From: Parachryseolinea silvisoli
Lineage (GTDB): Bacteria; Bacteroidota; Bacteroidia; Cytophagales; Cyclobacteriaceae
Assembly (NCBI RefSeq): GCF_021190955.1
Contig: NZ_JAIOAO010000002.1
Span: 1,488,001 to 1,552,000, forward strand
DNA length: 64,000 nt
Direction of reading: 5' to 3'
Of this stretch, positions 50,901 to 60,222 are shown one piece after another. The notes beneath the pieces are model-generated. The model saw only the letters and a list, made by a program, of their open reading frames with translations. It did not search any database and was not told where the DNA came from. Made by a program: the position numbers and the translations under genes. Position 1 is the first letter of the stretch. Each line of letters starts with the position of its first letter.

Positions 50901-51694
50901 TATCAAATCGTAGGGTTAGGCATGCCGATAAGATCGGGACGCGAGCAATTAGGTTTAGCCCTGCACGAGGGGACGATACGGCAATACAGTGTCCGCGGGG
51001 TGGCCGCGTGGTGCCAATTTACCCTGGGCTCTTGCCTCCCTGGTTTCAGGCTTGGCCCAGCCATGTTCTACTCCTATAAAGCGTAGATCATCCGTGGTTC
51101 ATGTGTGGAACATCTATGGGGGAACCCTGTGGCAGACTCGAAGGATCCCCGGCGAAGGGTGTCTTTTTTTCGTCCTGGCTTCGAACCGTCGCGCAATTCC
51201 TCACCCCTCCCCGGGACCTCCAAATCCCATTTTTTCAAACTAACGAAATTTGTTTCAGAAAGACAGGTCAAACGTGATGCAACAGGTGATTAAGATGTGA
51301 TTTCCAGGTGATGCGCCGGTCCGGGGGCAAGGTCCAAGACCTTGCGTCAGTTGGGCATTTTTTGTCGTTGTCAGCATAGGGCTTTGATAGGGCTTAAGTA
51401 CGGCTTTGGTACGGCTTTAGTAGGGAGTATCCCGCGCCTGCTTTTCCATCCCCCAGGTACTGCGATATGTTCATTTTTTTTGCAAGGCTTTGGTACCCTT
51501 TCCGGGAACTGTTGGGAACATATGGGAACAAATAGGAACCTGTGGGAATTGTTGTTATGGTTTGCCCAGCGTTGCGAGTATGTTTGAATGGCGGCAAGCA
51601 CAGCCGTTGCGCCGGTGGACCTGTGACAGGCGGAGGAATGCTGTGCATAAACAATCCCGTGGCTGGTATGTTATACTCCTGAACGAACGAAGCA
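50901..51694. other. Gene-poor region with atypical sequence and hairpins
   Basis: About 800 bases without a convincing gene. Contents: an imperfect hairpin built from TGGGCTCTTGCCT and AGGCTTGGCCCA (about 51026-51062); a GC-rich run ending CCCCTCCCCGGGACCTCC (around 51205-51225); and a perfect hairpin GCAAGGTC-CAA-GACCTTGC (51327-51345). Short frames on both strands have no recognisable domain. The region begins exactly where the DUF6629 gene is cut. It looks like the remains of an inserted repetitive element; I cannot name it. Confidence 0.5.
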
Positions 51695-53155
51695 ATGAAG
51701 ATATTATTAACCGGCTCTACCGGATATATTGGCCGTCGCCTGCTACCGGTGTTGCTGGATGCGGGGCACAACGTGGTTTGCTTTGTACGGCAGCGACGGA
51801 AATTTGATATCGATGCGTTTACGCCTGCACAACGGCAGCAGATCGAGGTGATCGAGGGCGACTTGCTGGAAGGGCGATCGTTGGATGCCGTTCCGAAAAA
51901 CATTGATGTGGCGTTTTATCTGGTTCACTCGATGGGTGCAGGCGGTGGGGATTTCCAGCAGTCGGAGGCGACGTCAGCCGACAATTTTGTTCGCATGGTG
52001 AATGGCACCGCGGCCCGCCAGATTATATACCTGGGCGGGATTGTGAACGACAGCAGCCTGTCGCAGCACCTTACGTCCCGGAAGGGGGTCGAGGACATCC
52101 TGGCGAAATCGTCGGTGCCGCTGACGGTACTTCGGGCGGCGATCATCATTGGCTCGGGCAGTGCTTCGTTTGAGATCATCCGCGACCTGGTGGAGAAGCT
52201 TCCCGTTATGATTGCGCCGCGCTGGCTGCGGACGCGGTGTCAGCCCATCGCCATCCGCAATGTGCTGGAGTACCTGGTGGGGGTGATGTTGAAGCCGGAG
52301 GCCCTGGGGCAGACGTTCGATATCGGCGGCACGGAGATCCTCACGTACAAAGAAATGCTCCTGACGTTTGCGCGGGTGCGGCAGCTGAAGCGCACGATCA
52401 TTACGGTGCCGGTATTGACGCCCAAGCTTTCGTCGCTTTGGCTGGTGTTGGTGACGTCAACGTCTTTTGCGCTGGCGCGGACGTTGGTGAGCAGCATGAT
52501 GAATGAAGTTGTTTGCCGGGATGCGCGGATCAAAGGTATCGTGGAGACAAAGCTCTTCAGCTATACCGAGGCGTTGCAGCTCGCCTTCGAGAAAATCAGC
52601 CACCGGAACGTGGTGTCCAGCTGGCGCGACGCGAACTATCTGCCCCGGCACAACCACGAGTCGGGCGATAACCTGGAGGTGCCCACGCACGGTGTATTGA
52701 CCGACCGGCAAGAAGTGCCCTTTACGCGGCCGGCGGAAGAGGTGATCCGAAACATCTGGTCGCTCGGTGGCAAGCAAGGATGGTATGCCGGTAACTTCCT
52801 GTGGCGCATCCGGGGCCTGGCCGATAAAGTAGTGGGTGGTGTCGGCTTGCGTCGCGGCCGTCGCAGTGAGCATGACCTGAAGACGGGCGACGCGCTTGAC
52901 TTCTGGCGGGTACTGCTTGCGGATAAGGCTGCGGGCAGGTTGATACTCTACGCGGAGATGAAGATACCCGGGGAGGCCTGGCTGGAGTTTACGATCAAGC
53001 AGCAGGGCAACGAAAAAGCACTGGTGCAGACGGCAACGTTCCGCCCGCTGGGGGTATGGGGACGGTTGTACTGGTATAGCGTCCTGCCCTTTCACGGATT
53101 GATTTTTCCCAGGCTTTCTAAAACACTCGTTACGTTTGAAAAAGAGCATGTGTAG
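51695..53155 (+). CDS. NAD(P)H-binding SDR with C-terminal DUF2867 domain
   Basis: A 486-residue protein. Residues 1-300 are an atypical SDR (KILLTGSTGYIGRRLLPVLLDAGHNVVCFVR, AFYLVHSMGAGG, VLRAAIIIGSGSASFE). Residues about 320-486 are DUF2867: WSLGGKQGWYAGNFLWRIRGLADKVVGGVGLRRGRRSEHDL, then LDFWRVL and FRPLGVWGRLYWYSVLPFHGLIF. This fusion is common among Bacteroidota. The function is unknown; a redox role on a lipid-like substrate is often guessed. It stands alone after the gene-poor region. Confidence 0.9.
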   Translation: MKILLTGSTGYIGRRLLPVLLDAGHNVVCFVRQRRKFDIDAFTPAQRQQIEVIEGDLLEGRSLDAVPKNIDVAFYLVHSMGAGGGDFQQSEATSADNFVRMVNGTAARQIIYLGGIVNDSSLSQHLTSRKGVEDILAKSSVPLTVLRAAIIIGSGSASFEIIRDLVEKLPVMIAPRWLRTRCQPIAIRNVLEYLVGVMLKPEALGQTFDIGGTEILTYKEMLLTFARVRQLKRTIITVPVLTPKLSSLWLVLVTSTSFALARTLVSSMMNEVVCRDARIKGIVETKLFSYTEALQLAFEKISHRNVVSSWRDANYLPRHNHESGDNLEVPTHGVLTDRQEVPFTRPAEEVIRNIWSLGGKQGWYAGNFLWRIRGLADKVVGGVGLRRGRRSEHDLKTGDALDFWRVLLADKAAGRLILYAEMKIPGEAWLEFTIKQQGNEKALVQTATFRPLGVWGRLYWYSVLPFHGLIFPRLSKTLVTFEKEHV

Positions 53156-53331
53156 AAAACTCAAGGCGAAGGGGCCTGGCGGGAGCCATGCCAGATGTTA
53201 GTTTTTGGTTGTTGTTTGAATTGAAGTAGTAAAGATAATTTGAGCGACTGTCCGAGGGCCGAAGTGAAAAAATATTCTTGAAAGGGTGTAACATACTGGC
53301 TTGATTTTAGTCGTGCTATAAATTGCCAGTT

Positions 53332-55704
53332 ATGTTTAAAAGCTATCTGAAAGTTGCCGCGCGGAATATCGCCCGGTATAAATACTTCTCGCTGATAAAT
53401 GCTTTTGGTCTTGCGCTGGGCATGTCTGTCAGCCTGCTATTGATTTCCTTTTATTCGTATGTGAGCTCATTCGATGATTTTCACACGCGAGGGGAAAACA
53501 TCTATAGAATCATTTCTACGATGGAGAAAGGAGGGGACCGGGAGGAGCTTGCCTCTGCTCCTTCTTCTCTGGCTACGAGCATGCGGCATGAAACGGCGGG
53601 CATTGAAGAAATCGTCCGCATCAACGCATCGTTTCGGGGTGATGTGGTTTCGGACAAGGTCAATATTCCCATCCGCCAGGGGTACTACGTTGATTCAAGT
53701 TTTTTCTCGGTATTTGATTTTGAGATGATCCAGGGCAATCCGCAGGTGGCGTTGTCGAAGCCCAACAGCATTGTGCTGATTGAATCGGTGGCAAAGAAGA
53801 TTGAAGCCTCCGGCTACCTGCTGGGCAAGGCGATTGAAATTGACGGGCTCGGTATGTTTGAGGTTGCGGGCGTTATAAAAGATCCCAAGCGAACGCATCT
53901 GTGGTTCGAGGCGCTTGTTTCGTTCAGCACGCTTCCGGCGGATGTGCGCGGCGATGAGCATAATCAGGAACAATGGTTGTCGTACAAAGATCAGTATATC
54001 TATCTCGTTGTCGGGAATGCATCGAACACTGACAAAATTCAACAATCGTTGGATCGTATTGCCCGGGAAGTATACAGCCCATCGAAAGACGCACGTGTTG
54101 CCTTTACGCTTCAGGCGCTCAATGATATCACGCCCGGGCCGGATCTGGAAAATTCCATCGGACCGGACACAGACTATGTATTGATCGTGGTGTTCGGAAC
54201 GATTTGCCTGCTGATCCTTCTCCCCGCATGCTTTAACTATGGAAATATGTCCATCGCCCGGTCGCTTAAACGTGCGAAAGAAATAGGGTTACGGAAAACC
54301 ATGGGGGGTGGAAAGAGGCAGATCTTCCTTCAGTTTATTATCGAGGCGATTGCCATCACCCTGATCTCGCTGGTGGGCGCTGTCATTCTATTCATTCTAA
54401 TTCGACCGGAGTTCGAAAACATGATGCCTGGCGCCTGGCTGGACCTGGACCTCACGTGGGAAATGGTAGGGATGTTTGTACTTTTTGCCGTGGCTGTAGG
54501 TGTTTTAGCAGGCGTGTTTCCCGCGCTGCTCTTTGCGGGTCTCAATCCGATCCAGGCATTAAGAAGCCAGCCGGGTGCCGGCGGCATCTCGCGGATGCGC
54601 GTACGGAAAGTGTTAATCATTTTTCAATTTGCACTGTCATTTTGTTTTATTGTTTTGATGATTGTGCTGGGCCGACAGTACCGATACAACCTGAACTTTG
54701 ATTTCGGATTCAATACCGAAAACATCCTGGATGTCGGGCTTCAGGGCGTTAATCCCACGGCATTCCACTCTGAATTTTCGCGACTTCCCGCCGTTCAGGA
54801 AATCTCGCTGTCATCCGGCATTTTGGGGGCAACGTATTCCAGCACACACGTTCGGGCGGAAGCCGGAGGAGATTCTATAAGAGTTTTTGAGCTCTTTGTG
54901 GATCACCGGTATATAGACAACATGGGTTTACAATTGTTGGCGGGGCGGAATTTTCCTAATGCTTCCGTGCAAACAGAACGGTATATCGTGGTGAACGAAG
55001 AATTTCTTCGCGGGTGGCAAATCACGAACCCGGTCGATGCGCTTGGGAAAACATTCCTGGTAGAGGGGAAAGAGCTTGAGGTCATTGGCGTACTCAAGAA
55101 CTTTCATTTTGCTCCCCTGCAAATACCGATTAAAAGCTTTTTTCTGAGAACGGATCCAACGCGGTTCGCGTACGCGAATGTGAAAGTGGCCTCCCCCGAC
55201 ATTCACGCGACGCTGAAGTCTATGGAAAAAACATGGAGCAGGCTGAACGACACCAGGAAATTCGAAGCACATTTCTTCGATGACGAAATGGAAGAAATGA
55301 ATAAGTTTTATTGGGCGCTGCTAAAGATGATCGGATTTTTAGGACTGATCGCTATTTCGATCTCCATCCTGGGTTTGTTGGGGATGGTGATTTACACGAC
55401 GGAGACCCGGACAAAGGAAGTGGGTATTCGCAAGGTTTTTGGCGCCAATGAGGCCGGCATTATCTACCTGTTATCAAAGGACTTTTTAGCGCTCGTGGTA
55501 TGGGCGGTCGGTTTTGCCATTCCGGTGAGCTTCCTTTCGTTTGATAATCTTCTTTCTGAAATTCAATACTACCGGGTCAGTCTGAACGGGTGGGATATAC
55601 TCATCGGCCTTGTTGCCTTCTCGTTGATTGGCCTTGGTACGATTGCGTCTCAAACCTGGAAGGCCGCGGGAGCGAACCCTGTTGATACACTGCGATACGA
55701 GTGA
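53332..55704 (+). CDS. MacB/FtsX-family ABC transporter permease without prefix domain
   Basis: A 790-residue permease starting MFKSYLKVAARNIARYKYF; the frame begins with a TTG at 53323. First membrane helix about 22-45. FtsX unit 1 has FNYGNMSIARSLKRAKEIGLRKTMGG. Unit 2 has TETRTKEVGIRKVFGANEAGI. C-terminus ANPVDTLRYE. It is the only plus-strand member of the six permeases and closest in layout to the one at 56940. No ATPase partner is nearby. Confidence 0.88.
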   Translation: MFKSYLKVAARNIARYKYFSLINAFGLALGMSVSLLLISFYSYVSSFDDFHTRGENIYRIISTMEKGGDREELASAPSSLATSMRHETAGIEEIVRINASFRGDVVSDKVNIPIRQGYYVDSSFFSVFDFEMIQGNPQVALSKPNSIVLIESVAKKIEASGYLLGKAIEIDGLGMFEVAGVIKDPKRTHLWFEALVSFSTLPADVRGDEHNQEQWLSYKDQYIYLVVGNASNTDKIQQSLDRIAREVYSPSKDARVAFTLQALNDITPGPDLENSIGPDTDYVLIVVFGTICLLILLPACFNYGNMSIARSLKRAKEIGLRKTMGGGKRQIFLQFIIEAIAITLISLVGAVILFILIRPEFENMMPGAWLDLDLTWEMVGMFVLFAVAVGVLAGVFPALLFAGLNPIQALRSQPGAGGISRMRVRKVLIIFQFALSFCFIVLMIVLGRQYRYNLNFDFGFNTENILDVGLQGVNPTAFHSEFSRLPAVQEISLSSGILGATYSSTHVRAEAGGDSIRVFELFVDHRYIDNMGLQLLAGRNFPNASVQTERYIVVNEEFLRGWQITNPVDALGKTFLVEGKELEVIGVLKNFHFAPLQIPIKSFFLRTDPTRFAYANVKVASPDIHATLKSMEKTWSRLNDTRKFEAHFFDDEMEEMNKFYWALLKMIGFLGLIAISISILGLLGMVIYTTETRTKEVGIRKVFGANEAGIIYLLSKDFLALVVWAVGFAIPVSFLSFDNLLSEIQYYRVSLNGWDILIGLVAFSLIGLGTIASQTWKAAGANPVDTLRYE

Positions 55705-55740
55705 TATGCCGTTGGCCTACAGTAAGGGAGGAGGGTAAAC

Positions 55741-55776
55741 CCATCGACCCGCCGAGTTTAATCAGGCGGGTGATGG
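55741..55776. terminator. Bidirectional terminator between permease and eRF1-like gene
   Basis: CCATCGACCCGCC (55741-55753) pairs with GGCGGGTGATGG (55765-55776) apart from one bulged G. A T-run follows at 55785-55790. It serves the plus-strand permease and perhaps the minus-strand gene at 55806. Confidence 0.7.
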
Positions 55777-55805
55777 GGAGAGGGGTTTTTTAATTAAGAC
55801 GGCTC

Positions 55806-56177
55806 TTATGCCTTTGTGCTTCCTGTGAAATGTTCTTTAACAAAGGCGTGTTCTTGATTCTCTGTCATTTTATCAGACGGTTTAACATCAATCTTGATTT
55901 TGGAGAATAGATGGTCGGCTGTGAGAAGATTAAAAAGCTCAGTCTTGGCATCGGTTGGGCCGAAAAGCAAAACAGAATCGTATTGTTTTATGGTTTCTCC
56001 CAATACGTTAAAATATTCACTCTGCTTGTGTTGTTCTTTATTATGGGTGGCGTTTTCATTGGAGGCATGTGTAACCTTCGATTCGATAAGTTTTGTTTCC
56101 ATGGCGTCCGTGGTAAACTCCATCAAGTGGGCGGCCTGGTGATCCATCCAAATTCCTATTTTTCTTTCTGTCTTCAT
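55806..56177 (-). CDS. Conserved hypothetical protein, possible eRF1/Dom34-like fold
   Basis: A 123-residue protein beginning MKTERKIGIWMDHQAAHLMEF. VLLFGPTDAKTELFNLLTAD and DKMTENQEHAFVKEHF are strongly conserved in Bacteroidota homologues. Segments resemble the central domain of translation release factor-like proteins (a host-attachment or eRF1-type fold), but the similarity is remembered, not proven. The frame extends upstream to 56249 without family sequence. It is isolated, downstream of a terminator. Confidence 0.6.
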   Translation of the reverse strand: MKTERKIGIWMDHQAAHLMEFTTDAMETKLIESKVTHASNENATHNKEQHKQSEYFNVLGETIKQYDSVLLFGPTDAKTELFNLLTADHLFSKIKIDVKPSDKMTENQEHAFVKEHFTGSTKA

Positions 56178-56355
56178 GTTATTTTTATAAGTATCGTAGT
56201 GTATATGCAATTGCATGCTCGTTCGATTTATTGTTTTTAACAGTCGCAAGGCGGTGTTTTTGTATCCGCTATTGTTACATGCATTACCTCCTCGCGATGA
56301 CGGCGTGCAGCGTCTTTTTTTTCATGCTGGTTGATTCAATTGTTTTTCGCCCGGT

Positions 56356-56751
56356 TCAGGAACGGCCGTTAAACTTAAAAAGGATGTGCGCAATTTCTTC
56401 GCGAAGTACTGCAACACTACAGCTCTTCTTGATGAATCCGTTGGCGCCGGCGATCCGGGCTTTTTCCCGGTGCCCAACATCAGCCGACAGCATGATGATG
56501 GGTACGGTGTTCATCCAGGGATCTTTTGCCAGAATTAACAAACATTCCATACCACTCATAACGGGCATGTGAATGTCGAGGAAGACGATTCTTGGCGGGA
56601 GGAGGGCCCTATAAAGCCACTCAATGGCTTCTTTTCCGTTGGTGACCAATTCAAACGCGGGAGTATTCTTAATTCCACGTAGCGCGGAAATAAAGAGGTT
56701 CTGATCGTCCGGGTCGTCTTCTACCAGCAGAATGGTCTGCGAAGAATTCAT
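56356..56751 (-). CDS. CheY-like stand-alone response regulator receiver
   Basis: A 131-residue single receiver domain: acidic pair in LLVEDDPDDQNLF, phospho-acceptor Asp in VFLDIHMPVMSG, switch Thr/Ser in IIMLSAD and Lys in GFIKKS. No output domain. It resembles the PleD/CheY-type receivers that Bacteroidota use with phytochrome or PAS kinases. No cognate kinase is adjacent. Confidence 0.92.
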   Translation of the reverse strand: MNSSQTILLVEDDPDDQNLFISALRGIKNTPAFELVTNGKEAIEWLYRALLPPRIVFLDIHMPVMSGMECLLILAKDPWMNTVPIIMLSADVGHREKARIAGANGFIKKSCSVAVLREEIAHILFKFNGRS

Positions 56752-56885
56752 GCAATTGGCATTTAATTTTAGAGGGGACTGCCAAGGTCGACAAAATCGC
56801 TGGTAATAGGATTACAGAGTATTTTTATAAGTTACATCTATTACTGATGTGTTGGGAATAGTCAACGACAGTGTCTGCGATAACA

Positions 56886-56922
56886 ACAAAGGCGCCTCTG
56901 AGTCTCTCAGAGGCGCCTTTGT
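56886..56922 (-). terminator. Strong terminator after the permease at 56940
   Basis: A perfect 17-base stem, ACAAAGGCGCCTCTGAG (56886-56902) with its complement (56906-56922), loop TCT. On the minus strand it is followed by a short TTGTTGTTA run. Confidence 0.75.
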
Positions 56923-56939
56923 TTACAGTTTATGGGGTA

Positions 56940-59357
56940 TTATTCCCCTCGCAAGTTGTCGACGGGTTTGACATACAGCGCGCGCCACGCCTGTGAGCCA
57001 ATCGTGACTATTCCGAAAACGATGAGCGTGAAGATGCTCATGGCAATGGTCAGCATGCCTACGGATACATGATACGCCAGCTGCTCGAGCCACAAGTTGT
57101 TGATGAACCAGGCGGTGGGTACGGCGATCACAATCGCGATGAGTAACATCGAGCCAAAACCTTTTGAGAGCAGGTACAGCAACGCTCCGTCACTGCTTCC
57201 CAGCACCTTGCGAATAGAAATTTCTTTGATACGTGTTTCTGTTGCATAGGTGGCCATGCCCAGCAACCCCAGGCACGAGATGGTGATGGCCAGAAAAGCA
57301 ATCACACTCAGGATGCTGACCAGGTCGCCGAAGAATACATCGTATATTTTGTGAACTTCATCATTAAAATCCTTGTAATCGATTTTTAAAGTAGGGTTGA
57401 TGGTTGCCCACGCTTTTTCAATACTCTTGCCGGCTTCACTATACGCGCCGGTGTATTGTACTTGCAGCACGGTATATTCTTCCTCGCTGGCAGTCAAGGC
57501 CATCGGCTTCATCTTGTCAAACAACATTTGGTGGTTGTAATCTTCTACCACGCCGATGATCTGCTTGCGGGTAGAGTCGTCTTGTAAGATGATTTGCTGC
57601 CCAATAGCTGATGCGGCGGAGCTGAAATGAAACGCGTTCACGGCCATCTCATTCAATACAATATAGTTATTGTTGGCGAGTTGCTCTGCCGGGAAGAACT
57701 CCCCGGCAACCAGGTGCAAATTCATGTTTTTCAGATAGTCCTCGTCGGTAGAGAAGTAGTAAAGCTCGGTCCATTCTTTTTCATCCACGGATTGCTTGTA
57801 GCTTGTACTACGGCTAATCCCGGCTGCGGGTACGTGCGACACCGCCGAAACGTTTTCAATGTTGTTATACTTCAGTAACTCCGTTTTCAGCGCCACATAA
57901 TTGGTATTGCTAAGGCCCACGACAATCTTCTTCTCCATGCTGAAACCATGATCTGCTTTCAGGAATAATTGCAATTGATCATACACGACGATCGCCGAAA
58001 GAATAAAAATAAGCGAGAAAGAAAACTGCGCGACCAATAATGTTTTACGCAACCCGACATGCGAGAATAGCTTGAGGGTGCCCAGTCCTTTCAATACTTT
58101 CACCGGTTGAAATCCACTTAATACAACTGCGGGGAAGAAACCTGCGAGCAGGCCCACCACGAAGGCAAAGACGATAAAGATGCCCACCACAGCATAATTA
58201 ATTTCGAGGTTCCACATCATCAGACGGGCGAAGCTCAGCTGCATCAGCAGCGGCTTCAACAAAAACAAGATCAGGAAAGCTCCCAGCAAGGCGCACATCG
58301 ACGTGATGACCGATTCAGAAATGAATTGCGTAAACACCTGCCAGCGCATGGCGCCTGTTACTTTGCGGATGCCGATCTCGCGGGCGCGTGTAAGCGATCG
58401 GGCGATGGACAGGTTGGTGAAGTTAAAGCACGACGTAAGCATGACGACCGCGGCTAACCCGCCAAAGAAATAAATGAACAGCCAGGGAAGAAACGGGCCA
58501 ATCGGATTGCTCACCAAGGGTCCGGGGGTGATGTTCGTCAACGCTTGCAAGGTATAGGTTACTTTGCTTTGTGTTTCCGGCTTGGGTAACGTGGTAAAAT
58601 ACTTTTTCTGAATACGATCCAGCACCGGCTGGAGCGACGACGGTGTTTCGCCGGGCGCTAATAACACATAGACCCAGCCCTGCGTGTAGTTATACCAGTT
58701 GTCGAGGTTCTTTGTACGTTTACCCGTGGCCTCTAAAGCCCTTACGGTTGCTATACTGGCCAACGCATCAAATGCTATGTGTGATTTGTTGCCGGTCTCC
58801 CGGATCACACCGGTCACGGTATACGGGCCATCATCACCTACTTTGAACGTCTCACCGACGGGATTCTCCTGTTTGAATAACTTGCGTGCAGCTTTTTTTG
58901 TCAGCACGACCGTGTAGGGTTCTGTCAATGCCGTTTCTGCATCGCCGTACTCCAATTCATATTCAAAAAAATCGAGTGCTTCCGGATCTGCATAATAACC
59001 TGCCACGGGAATATTTACATTTTGCGCTAGCTCTACCCACATATTGCCAAAGCCGCGCACCAGGCGCACGGCCTTCTCCACCCCGGTGTGGTTTTCCAGC
59101 AACTCCTGCCGCAACGGCAACGCTGAAGTGGCAACCTCGCCGGATTGCTGTCCTTGCTGCCCGATGGGATTTGTGTTTACCCGGTATATGCGTTCACACG
59201 TGGTAATATGACGGTCGTACGTCCACTGATCCGCCACCAGCATGATGATTACCATGGACAATGCCATGGCGATGGATAAGCCGAATATATTAATGAAAGA
59301 GAAAAAGCGGTGCCGCAACAAGCTGCGTACAGCTGTCTTGAGATAATTCCTGAACAT
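56940..59357 (-). CDS. MacB/FtsX-family ABC transporter permease without prefix domain
   Basis: An 805-residue permease. MFRNYLKTAVRSLLRHRFF starts the protein; first membrane helix about 21-43. FtsX unit 1 contains CFNFTNLSIARSLTRAREIGIRKVTGAMR. Unit 2 contains TETRIKEISIRKVLGSSDGALL. C-terminus KPVDNLRGE. The large periplasmic parts are strongly diverged from the other five. No ATPase partner adjacent. Confidence 0.88.
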   Translation of the reverse strand: MFRNYLKTAVRSLLRHRFFSFINIFGLSIAMALSMVIIMLVADQWTYDRHITTCERIYRVNTNPIGQQGQQSGEVATSALPLRQELLENHTGVEKAVRLVRGFGNMWVELAQNVNIPVAGYYADPEALDFFEYELEYGDAETALTEPYTVVLTKKAARKLFKQENPVGETFKVGDDGPYTVTGVIRETGNKSHIAFDALASIATVRALEATGKRTKNLDNWYNYTQGWVYVLLAPGETPSSLQPVLDRIQKKYFTTLPKPETQSKVTYTLQALTNITPGPLVSNPIGPFLPWLFIYFFGGLAAVVMLTSCFNFTNLSIARSLTRAREIGIRKVTGAMRWQVFTQFISESVITSMCALLGAFLILFLLKPLLMQLSFARLMMWNLEINYAVVGIFIVFAFVVGLLAGFFPAVVLSGFQPVKVLKGLGTLKLFSHVGLRKTLLVAQFSFSLIFILSAIVVYDQLQLFLKADHGFSMEKKIVVGLSNTNYVALKTELLKYNNIENVSAVSHVPAAGISRSTSYKQSVDEKEWTELYYFSTDEDYLKNMNLHLVAGEFFPAEQLANNNYIVLNEMAVNAFHFSSAASAIGQQIILQDDSTRKQIIGVVEDYNHQMLFDKMKPMALTASEEEYTVLQVQYTGAYSEAGKSIEKAWATINPTLKIDYKDFNDEVHKIYDVFFGDLVSILSVIAFLAITISCLGLLGMATYATETRIKEISIRKVLGSSDGALLYLLSKGFGSMLLIAIVIAVPTAWFINNLWLEQLAYHVSVGMLTIAMSIFTLIVFGIVTIGSQAWRALYVKPVDNLRGE

Positions 59358-59550
59358 GTCGGTGCGTAAAATTTACAGTGAGACGCCTGCCTGCCGCCGA
59401 ATGTTGCAACGGGCGGGAAAAAGATTTAAAAGAATGATTTTGACGCAAATCGCCTCTGTTTATGTCACGATCACGACCTCCGTTTTATGTTCGGTCTGCC
59501 GATATTTGTTCTACAACAAGGCCATCACAAAACGTAAATTGTAGTCTACT

Positions 59551-60204
59551 ATGAGTAAAGTTAAAGTAGCCGCATTCTCCATTTCGCTGGATGGTTATGC
59601 GGCAGGCCCCGACCAAAGCAGAGAAGAGCCGTTGGGTAAGAGAGGTGAGGAGCTCCACACCTGGTTCTTCCCCACCCGGATGTTTCAGGGCATGTATGGC
59701 AAAGGAACCGGAACGGAAGGTATAGACAACGACTTCGCTGAAAAGTCATTTGAGAATCTCGGGGCGTGGATCATGGGGCGCAGTATGTTTGGGCCGGTTC
59801 GCGGGCCGTGGCCGGACGATGCGTGGAAAGGCTGGTGGGGAGAAAACCCGCCGTACCATGTTCCGGTCTTTGTCTTAACACACCATGCGCGAGAATCCAT
59901 TACCATGGAAGGTGGAACGGTATTTCATTTTGTTACCGACGGTATCGATTCGGCGTTGGAGAGAGCCAGGAAGGCTGCTAACGGCAAGGACATACGCATT
60001 GGTGGCGGAACATCCACGGTGCGTCAGTACCTGCAGGCAGGGCACATCGATGAAATGCACCTGGCGGTCTCGCCTGTATTTCTGGGATCCGGGGAGAACC
60101 TGTTTGCCGGACTGGACCTGCCCAAGCTCGGGTTTACGGATACGCAGACGGTCTATGGCGAGGGCGCCACGCATGTGATTTTAAAGAAAAGTAAAACAGT
60201 TTAA
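59551..60204 (+). CDS. Dihydrofolate-reductase-family (RibD C-terminal type) protein
   Basis: A 217-residue protein of the bacterial bifunctional deaminase-reductase C-terminal family. It starts KVAAFSISLDGYAAGPDQS and contains GAWIMGRSMFGPV, the FVLTHHARESIT strand, RIGGGTSTVRQYLQAGHIDEMHLAVSPVFLGSGENLF, all characteristic. Many such proteins are oxidoreductases of unknown substrate; some reduce flavin or pterin-like molecules. It is first in an operon of five plus-strand genes. Confidence 0.88.
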   Translation: MSKVKVAAFSISLDGYAAGPDQSREEPLGKRGEELHTWFFPTRMFQGMYGKGTGTEGIDNDFAEKSFENLGAWIMGRSMFGPVRGPWPDDAWKGWWGENPPYHVPVFVLTHHARESITMEGGTVFHFVTDGIDSALERARKAANGKDIRIGGGTSTVRQYLQAGHIDEMHLAVSPVFLGSGENLFAGLDLPKLGFTDTQTVYGEGATHVILKKSKTV

Positions 60205-60222
60205 AACTTAAATAATACGATT

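Noticed and set aside
51160-51230. A possible tRNA-like segment around CTTCGAACCGTCG
   Set aside because: The TTCGA is not followed by an acceptor stem, and no D-arm or anticodon arm pairs.
52457-53164. A 235-codon minus-strand frame inside the DUF2867 gene
   Set aside because: Antisense shadow of a well-supported gene; no domain.
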